Shown piece after piece: positions 33,540-38,725 of a DNA stretch of 38,725 bases (positions within the stretch are counted from its first letter, which is position 1; each line of letters opens with the position of its first letter). A program made the position numbers and the translations under genes. The notes beneath the pieces are model-generated. The model made no database searches. It was not told the origin of the DNA and saw only the letters and a program-made list of their open reading frames with translations. Source of the stretch: Nemertoderma westbladi (Eukaryota; Xenacoelomorpha; Nemertodermatida; Nemertodermatidae); NCBI GenBank assembly GCA_032718475.1, contig JAUCBJ010005926.1:1-38725 (forward strand), in the 5' to 3' direction.

Positions 33540-34180
33540 AAGAGATTCCAGGTCAGAGGCACTCAGAGATCCCAAAAATAATCGAAGATTGAACAATATC
33601 TTGGGCTCTGCTATTCCCTCCACAGAGTTGATATAGTTTTTATTGGATACCATCGAGTTGTCCAGGACTTGCTATAAAACATGTTAGAAGTGAAAATTTA
33701 GTGTTTTCGAATATCTTGATAGACAGCTCTATTATTTCTAAAACATTTCACTCCTAGAAACATAAATTCACTCCTGGGAAAGAGTTGACCCAATATATTT
33801 AGATACATGTTTGCACGCACAACTAACACGCCCTGGCGTATTACAGACATGGAAAAGTCAACATACATGTCTTTGATGTTTCAATCTCTAAATAAAGTTC
33901 CTGTGACTTGTAGCTCAACATATTTCATAGGTTTGTACATCATTAGGAGATGTGCACATGATTAAGTAGTCATCCGCATACTTAATCACACCCAGCCAAT
34001 GTCCAGCAATAGAATACCCAATACCACTACAGTAGTACCTTTCAGATATGTCATGATAGGTGATGTTATCAGGTTGAGAAAAGTTTGAGACATTAGGGGG
34101 CCTCGTTTCAGCCCATTAAAGACATGGAAACCAGAACAATCAACAAGGGGGCCAAATTTACATTGGAAAATTCCTAGACT
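33540..34180 (-). mobile_element. Decayed non-LTR reverse transcriptase fragment
   Basis: The minus strand reads FNGLKRGPLMSQTFLNLIT, then GIGYSIAGHWLGVIKYADDY followed by LIMCTSPNDVQT. KRG-P-LMS-x-x-FL and the YADD box (33969-33980) belong to the catalytic core of non-LTR reverse transcriptases. Stops and frameshifts on both sides show it is dead. Unlike the other two RT relics here, the catalytic aspartates are intact. Clade not assigned. Confidence 0.65.
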
Positions 34181-34205
34181 GTAATAACTGATAATAAAAA
34201 AATGT

Positions 34206-34660
34206 TTAAATGTTAATCCGCGGAAACTCCGTGTTTAACGATGGGTTCTCAGTATTAATCCACAGGAACTCGGTGTTTAACGGTAGGTTCTCAGTGTTAA
34301 TCCACGGGAACTCGGTGTCCAATGGCGGGAACTCGGTACTAATCTGCGGGATCTCGGTGTTGAACGGTGGGAACTCAGTATTAATCCGTGAGAACTCGGT
34401 GTTTAACGATGGGTTCTCAGTATTAATCCACAAGAACTCGGTGTTTAATGGTGGGTTCTTTGTGTTAGTCCGTGGTAACTCACTGTTTAAAGGTGGGTTC
34501 TCAGTGTCAACCCGCGGGAAATTGGTGTTTAACGGTGGGTTTTTGGTGTAATCCGCGGGAACGCGGTGTTCAATGGCAGGAACTCGGTGTTTAATGGTGG
34601 TTTAATATCAGTGTTAATCCGCGGGAACTTGGTGTTTAACCGCGGGATCACGGTTTTAAT
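34206..34660 (+). repeat. ~42-bp minisatellite in intron 5
   Basis: Ten or eleven degenerate units carry GGAACTCGGTGTTTAACGG and TGGGTTCTCAGTGTTAATCC. The period is about 39-42 bp. Repeat-derived frames (NSVFNGGFSVLIRG-like) are open on both strands. It is unrelated in sequence to the 42-bp repeat of intron 1. Confidence 0.9.
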
Positions 34661-34879
34661 CCACTCTCCATCTATTAAACCCTGGGCAATTATACGGAAC
34701 AGTCTGTTGGCTTGTGGGGCCATGACTCCGTCGCATGAAGCCCACTATTACTACTATAATCGGCCAGCTGCATTGAGATGCTATGCTGGCTTAACAGAAA
34801 TATTTTGCCATCACTATCTGACTATGCAATCCACAATTGTCAAGCCCAATGGAGCGCGCATTACGAATGCTACGACGGT

Positions 34880-35107
34880 TTATCAGCAAAGTTGCACCGC
34901 CACAACTCCCTGCCACCCCACCATGACTTTCGCGAGATTGTCCACATCTTCCAGGCCAGTGTACTTTAAGAGGCGTCTCAAAAAGTCATGGGCTGTCCAC
35001 CATAAACATATTCCATTGGGTTGCCAAAGGACAAGATTGTACACAGGCTGGTCTTCCTGCAGAAAACAATGTCCTGCACAGTGGAGGCGGTTTTCTTCAA
35101 GAATCAA
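34880..35107 (-). mobile_element. LINE 3'-end fragment
   Basis: The minus strand reads ENRLHCAGHCFLQEDQPVYN, then LVLWQPNG and a TGLEDVDNLAKVMVGWQGVV segment, matching the post-RT C-terminal RRLxxAGHC...LWxP...RGRP region of the LINE at 29.8-30.1 kb. The RGRP stretch is degraded. Since it lies to the right of the YADD fragment on the same strand, the two are in the wrong order for one element and are probably separate insertions. Confidence 0.65.
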
Positions 35108-35808
35108 GGAAACAGCACACTGACCTTGAAGATGTGGACAATCTTGTTAAAATTTACGGTAATCGCAATTATGTTAATAAGATAAGACAGCATGCTGCAA
35201 GGCTATGTCTACCGGTTATACATAGATGGGATATGGGTTATTTCTAATGTGGCTCCAGTACTATGGGACTCGTTTTACAATGCTTACATGAATATGAAGA
35301 CCCGATTAAAAATGGAAATTAATTGAACAGAATATAATATTTTTAATTATATAGTTTTCTCAAATTTTTACTATATTGAGTGTTGGTGTTTCAAGTAACA
35401 TATTCGCCGTTTTTAGTGCCATGAAATATTCTCCAAGCAAGCAAAAAAATAAAAAATTAAGAATATAAAATACCGAAAGATTTAATTAAGGAATATATTG
35501 TAATAATGAACTATTGAATCCTTTACAACTAATTAGATACTGCACAAACAGTAGAGGTTAATATATTGAAGTGATAGGCTTATACATTGTAATTAATTAA
35601 TTGAGCGAACTAATTTGCACAGTACAGTATAAATAAATTAGTATAGTATATCTTCCTTATATAGCTTATATGGATAGACCTTTTAAGCTTAAGAAAACAT
35701 TAATTAATTAGTGTACTACTGTATTATGGTTTCTTTATTACATTACATAACACAATATAAATACATATTATATTATTATTATTTATATTTAATAACTTGT
35801 TTCTATAG

Positions 35809-35940
35809 CTTGCAATGAATTCCCCGATGACAACTTCCACTGTCCAGGGTGGGCCAGAGTTGGTGAATGTACTGTTAATCCATCTTATATGTACACCCAC
35901 TGTCAGACATCCTGTAACAAGTGTGACGATGGAAGCCCAC
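35809..35940 (+). CDS. CUB-ShKT gene exon 6: ShKT domain 3
   Basis: This is a 132-nt symmetric phase-1 exon between TTCTATAG and GTAAGT. It reads CNEFPDDNFHCPGWARVGEC, then TVNPSYMYTHCQTSCNKCDD. All six cysteines are present. It is closest to the second domain of exon 7 (NFHCPGWA, NPxYMY), suggesting these two are the most recent duplicates. Confidence 0.92.
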
Positions 35941-36724
35941 GTAAGTACCTATAATACGCTGTTTTTCACAAGCTTAATGATGATAGCCATCGTTAATTAA
36001 CACATATTGTGTGATGCAGAATATGAATAGGACTCACAATATCCAATCTACTAGAATTAACATAACACTTATATTGTATCATCTCTAAACTCCTGTCTGC
36101 AGGTCTATCATTGAATGACTGACTCACGATCAGAAAATCATAAAGAACAAGCATAACACAATTACATCCCATCCATAACGACCATCAGAAGAAAAATATT
36201 GTAGTATTGTCAACTGCAACTGCTTTGTAAGAGGCCCAGTGTGACATCATCCAGACAGACCAGTGTATTGCGTGATGAAAATGTTCAATTCATGGTCATT
36301 GGAACTACAAAATATTGCAAAAGAAACAGGTCTCAGTTGTTTCCAAACTTTTTTTGCAAACAACATAATGATTTCAAGAGATCAATAAGGGGGCAGTGTA
36401 ATTTGCTACATAAATCACAGAATAGCCTTTACATCACACCAGATATTGAATATTCTACCAATACTTTTAAATCTACTAAAAAAAAGTAAGAATAACCGTG
36501 TAATTCTCACATTAAATACAAACTACTGTATGTTTTATTTACGATATATGATATAACTGAATAACTGTAACGAGAGCAAGATTGGTCTCTCCCAGATCAA
36601 GAAATCTGCAAATCACTAATATATATATATTTATAAATATAAAAAGTTTAATTGTATTTGATTCGAAAACAGCCATTGGTACTGCTACACAGTAATATAA
36701 GAAATTATTTTTATTATTATACAG
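35941..36724 (+). other. Intron 6 of CUB-ShKT gene
   Basis: Plain AT-rich intron (GTAAGT to TTATACAG). An 82-codon frame at 36241-36489 shows no domain and is not called. Confidence 0.6.
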
Positions 36725-37015
36725 CTTGTGATGAAAGACCAGACTTGAATCCAAACTGTGCTCAATGGGCCGCAGATGGAGATTGTAGTTCTGGACATCC
36801 GAATGAAGCCTATATGTACAACTACTGTCAGACATCCTGCGATAAGTGTAACGATGGTACTCCAACGTCTGGATGTATCCCTGGTGTCTGCTATGAAGAA
36901 CCGGACAGGAACTTCCACTGCCCAGGATGGGCTGTTGATGGCGAATGTTTGGACAATCCGGCCTACATGTACAATGCCTGCCAAACCGCCTGCAACATGT
37001 GTGATGATGGCATAA
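36725..37015 (+). CDS. CUB-ShKT gene exon 7: ShKT domains 4 and 5
   Basis: This is a 291-nt phase-1 exon encoding two ShKT domains without an intervening intron. Domain 4 (CDERPDLNPNCAQWAADGDC) has a longer loop, SSGHPNEA, before YMYNYC. Domain 5 (CYEEPDRNFHCPGWAVDGEC) is standard. The linker GTPTSGCIPGV carries one extra Cys that could form an additional disulfide or stay free. The exon ends ATAA/GTAAGT at 37015, so splicing to a further exon is expected. If the intron is retained, the frame stops five or six codons later (TGA near 37030). No later ShKT exon is visible in the window. Confidence 0.92.
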
Positions 37016-38725
37016 GTAAGTGTTCTCTATGATATGCATACAGTACAGCAGGTAGGCAGATTGGGTAGGTATCAGCCTACCGGTACATGCGCGCGAAACA
37101 AGTCATGGTCCGGTGATATTCATCAACAGCCAGCAAAAATAGCGCAAATCAGTGCACTTCTCGACCTGAAGGTGAGGTCTATCAAGGATGATATTTTAAG
37201 AATGAAATCTGTGGATAGTTGGCTGATGAAATTTTGCTAACTGTAGAGAAGGAGTAAAACAATAAGTTTGATCGTTTGAATAAAGATCTATAATCAGTTC
37301 GGGGTGAGTGCGATCAGTGCTATAAAATAATCAGGCCACAACAACGTTTTGCTGAAGCCATTGGTGTAGAAACGGTTGTTCCAGTTTATTGCCTTGGAAA
37401 TTCCCAAAGATGATGACATCATAGAGGATAACAATCGGCATAAGCTTGTCACTGCAACTGAACGAAGACAGTTGCACATATGCTGCACCATGTTAAAAAC
37501 TGATTTCAGGTGGTTTGATTAAGTATATGCAGGAATTCCACTTAGTGTTTTTATATGAAACTAAAGATGTAGGAATAATATTGATGCCGGGTTTTTTACT
37601 CCTAACAGATCCACTCCTATGATGTTGAAAAAATTTGCGCAGAGGGGTGGATCCCGATTGTAGCTTGGTCTTCAAAGCATGAGATTCTCTAACGAACACA
37701 GTATATTCTTGAAGTGAAGGTTGCAATTTCGATTTATGGGTGTTATTCTTCACTTGTGTTATTTCCACTCAAGACGAAAAGTTATTGCGCTGTATACGAC
37801 TACATGTTGAGTTGTGTCAAAAACAAGTGTTAAAATTCGGTGCATTTTGTGCTAATAATACTAATGCCGTTTCATATAAAGAAAATAAGTGGTTTTCGAT
37901 AGCTCTGTGACAGATTCCTTATTATATTCATGTGAATCTTAATTGTCAGATACCGGTTTTAAAGCAGTCAAACTGTTATATTTTTGTTTACTTAATTAAA
38001 CTCTTACTTTATGTATGTATTACAACTATAAATATGTGTTTAGTCGAGTTGGGTCTTACTAGTGTAAAGGCTATGATTAGGAATATAATTAGGAATACCT
38101 TTTTGCGTTAAGTCATCTCTACACAGGAATTCTGACGACCCTTTATTTTTCGCATACCACCTCGCTGGAACACATGACACGCCTGGTTTTCGTATTATAA
38201 AGAAGGCGACATGAGGCAACACTACCATTAATATTACGAGAGACAGTATCTAACGAATAAAAATAGGTGTTAGGAGTAAAGCTGCAACACAAACAAAATT
38301 TCGAACGTACTTTCAGTTAATTCCAGATTGATCGCGCCATCCTGTTTACAATGAATGTGTCCAATTTTATATCCCAGATTTCAAACGAGCTGTTTTTACG
38401 AGCTGTTTTGTTTTGAAAATCTTTTGTTGGGTTGTGAAAATATTCCTGTTGTGAAGATATTGTGTAAATTTCTTGAGAAGGCTCAAAAGTGTTTAGATTC
38501 GTAGGTTGATTTTTTCGGTGTAATACGTTGCCAGAAATTACATTTATTATTTTCGTTGTGATATAGGCGCAGTATACTACATTACAGTACTCAAACGTTT
38601 GTATTATAATGAACTACAGTATATATTTAGCCAAATTATTTCCTTTATAATTAGGCCTACGTTATTAGTGGGTGCGATTTGTGAGTTTGTCTGTATTTGT
38701 TCAATAAATTGATATTAATAATATA
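37016..38725. other. No recognisable gene
   Basis: Predicted intron or 3' flank of the CUB-ShKT gene. It is AT-rich with only short frames. A stretch near 37335-37400 reads QQRFAEAIGVETVVPVYCLG on the plus strand but stops soon and was not identified. No ShKT-type exon, poly(A) signal with context, repeat array or transposon end could be supported. Confidence 0.5.

Larger units (their letters stand above)
33361..35808 (+). other. Intron 5 of CUB-ShKT gene
   Basis: This intron starts GTAAGT and ends TTTCTATAG, phase 1. It contains two decayed LINE pieces on the minus strand and a 42-bp minisatellite, listed separately. The rest, notably 35120-35800, is AT-rich and shows nothing I can name. 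Confidence 0.7.

Noticed and set aside
33540-35107. One continuous minus-strand LINE with RT and C-terminus
   Set aside because: The C-terminal fragment lies upstream of the RT fragment in the direction of translation and a minisatellite separates them, so they are more likely two relics.
32730-37015. Venom toxin gene
   Set aside because: The ShKT fold alone is not evidence of toxicity. These domains are fused to a CUB domain in one secreted protein and lack the Lys-Tyr pair linked with channel block.

Overview
The window is metazoan genomic DNA. The evidence is spliced genes with consensus GT/AG introns, a TATA-box promoter ahead of a signal-peptide exon, CUB and ShKT extracellular domains, and a dense load of transposons and minisatellites. 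It contains no bacterial-type operons, no rRNA genes and no convincing functional tRNA. The domain mix and the abundant TAGGCCTA-type low-complexity DNA suggest a marine invertebrate, but the species cannot be fixed from the sequence.

Left part (about 1.1-9.4 kb, minus strand): the 5' half of an intron-containing Helitron-like rolling-circle transposon gene. Six exons can be joined with matching splice phases. They encode a low-complexity N-terminus, a C76-type (herpesvirus tegument-like) cysteine peptidase split over two exons, a 45-bp repeat linker, a DUF6570-type domain, the Helitron_like_N region, and the HUH Rep motif with its Cys-rich segment. The rest of Rep and the Pif1 helicase would lie beyond the left edge or are lost. 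Two +1 indels in the 45-bp repeat break the frame. One intron holds 1.4 kb of a GTAC-based satellite.

Middle part (9.5-22.2 kb): no convincing gene, but a mosaic of non-autonomous DNA transposons and repeats. An 1884-bp hAT-type element has an 8-bp TSD and 16-bp TIRs. A 1.13-kb element is nested in it, and a second copy of that element lies inverted 1.1 kb away; each copy has its own 8-bp TSD. Two direct 1.3-kb repeats share a LINE/SINE-like tail. A 1591-bp piggyBac-type element with TTAA TSDs sits inside a 20-bp minisatellite. A short GGCARAACCCC-type motif recurs in tandem and inverted.

Right part (22.2-37.0 kb, plus strand): a secreted-protein gene with a TATA box, a signal-peptide exon, a CUB domain split over two exons, and five ShKT cysteine-rich domains on four phase-1/phase-1 exons. 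Its large introns carry a perfect palindrome of about 97 bp, a 40-bp satellite, 24-bp and 42-bp minisatellites and several decayed LINEs, one with a clear 14-bp target-site duplication. The last 1.7 kb has no recognisable coding sequence. Its final exon may lie beyond the right edge.
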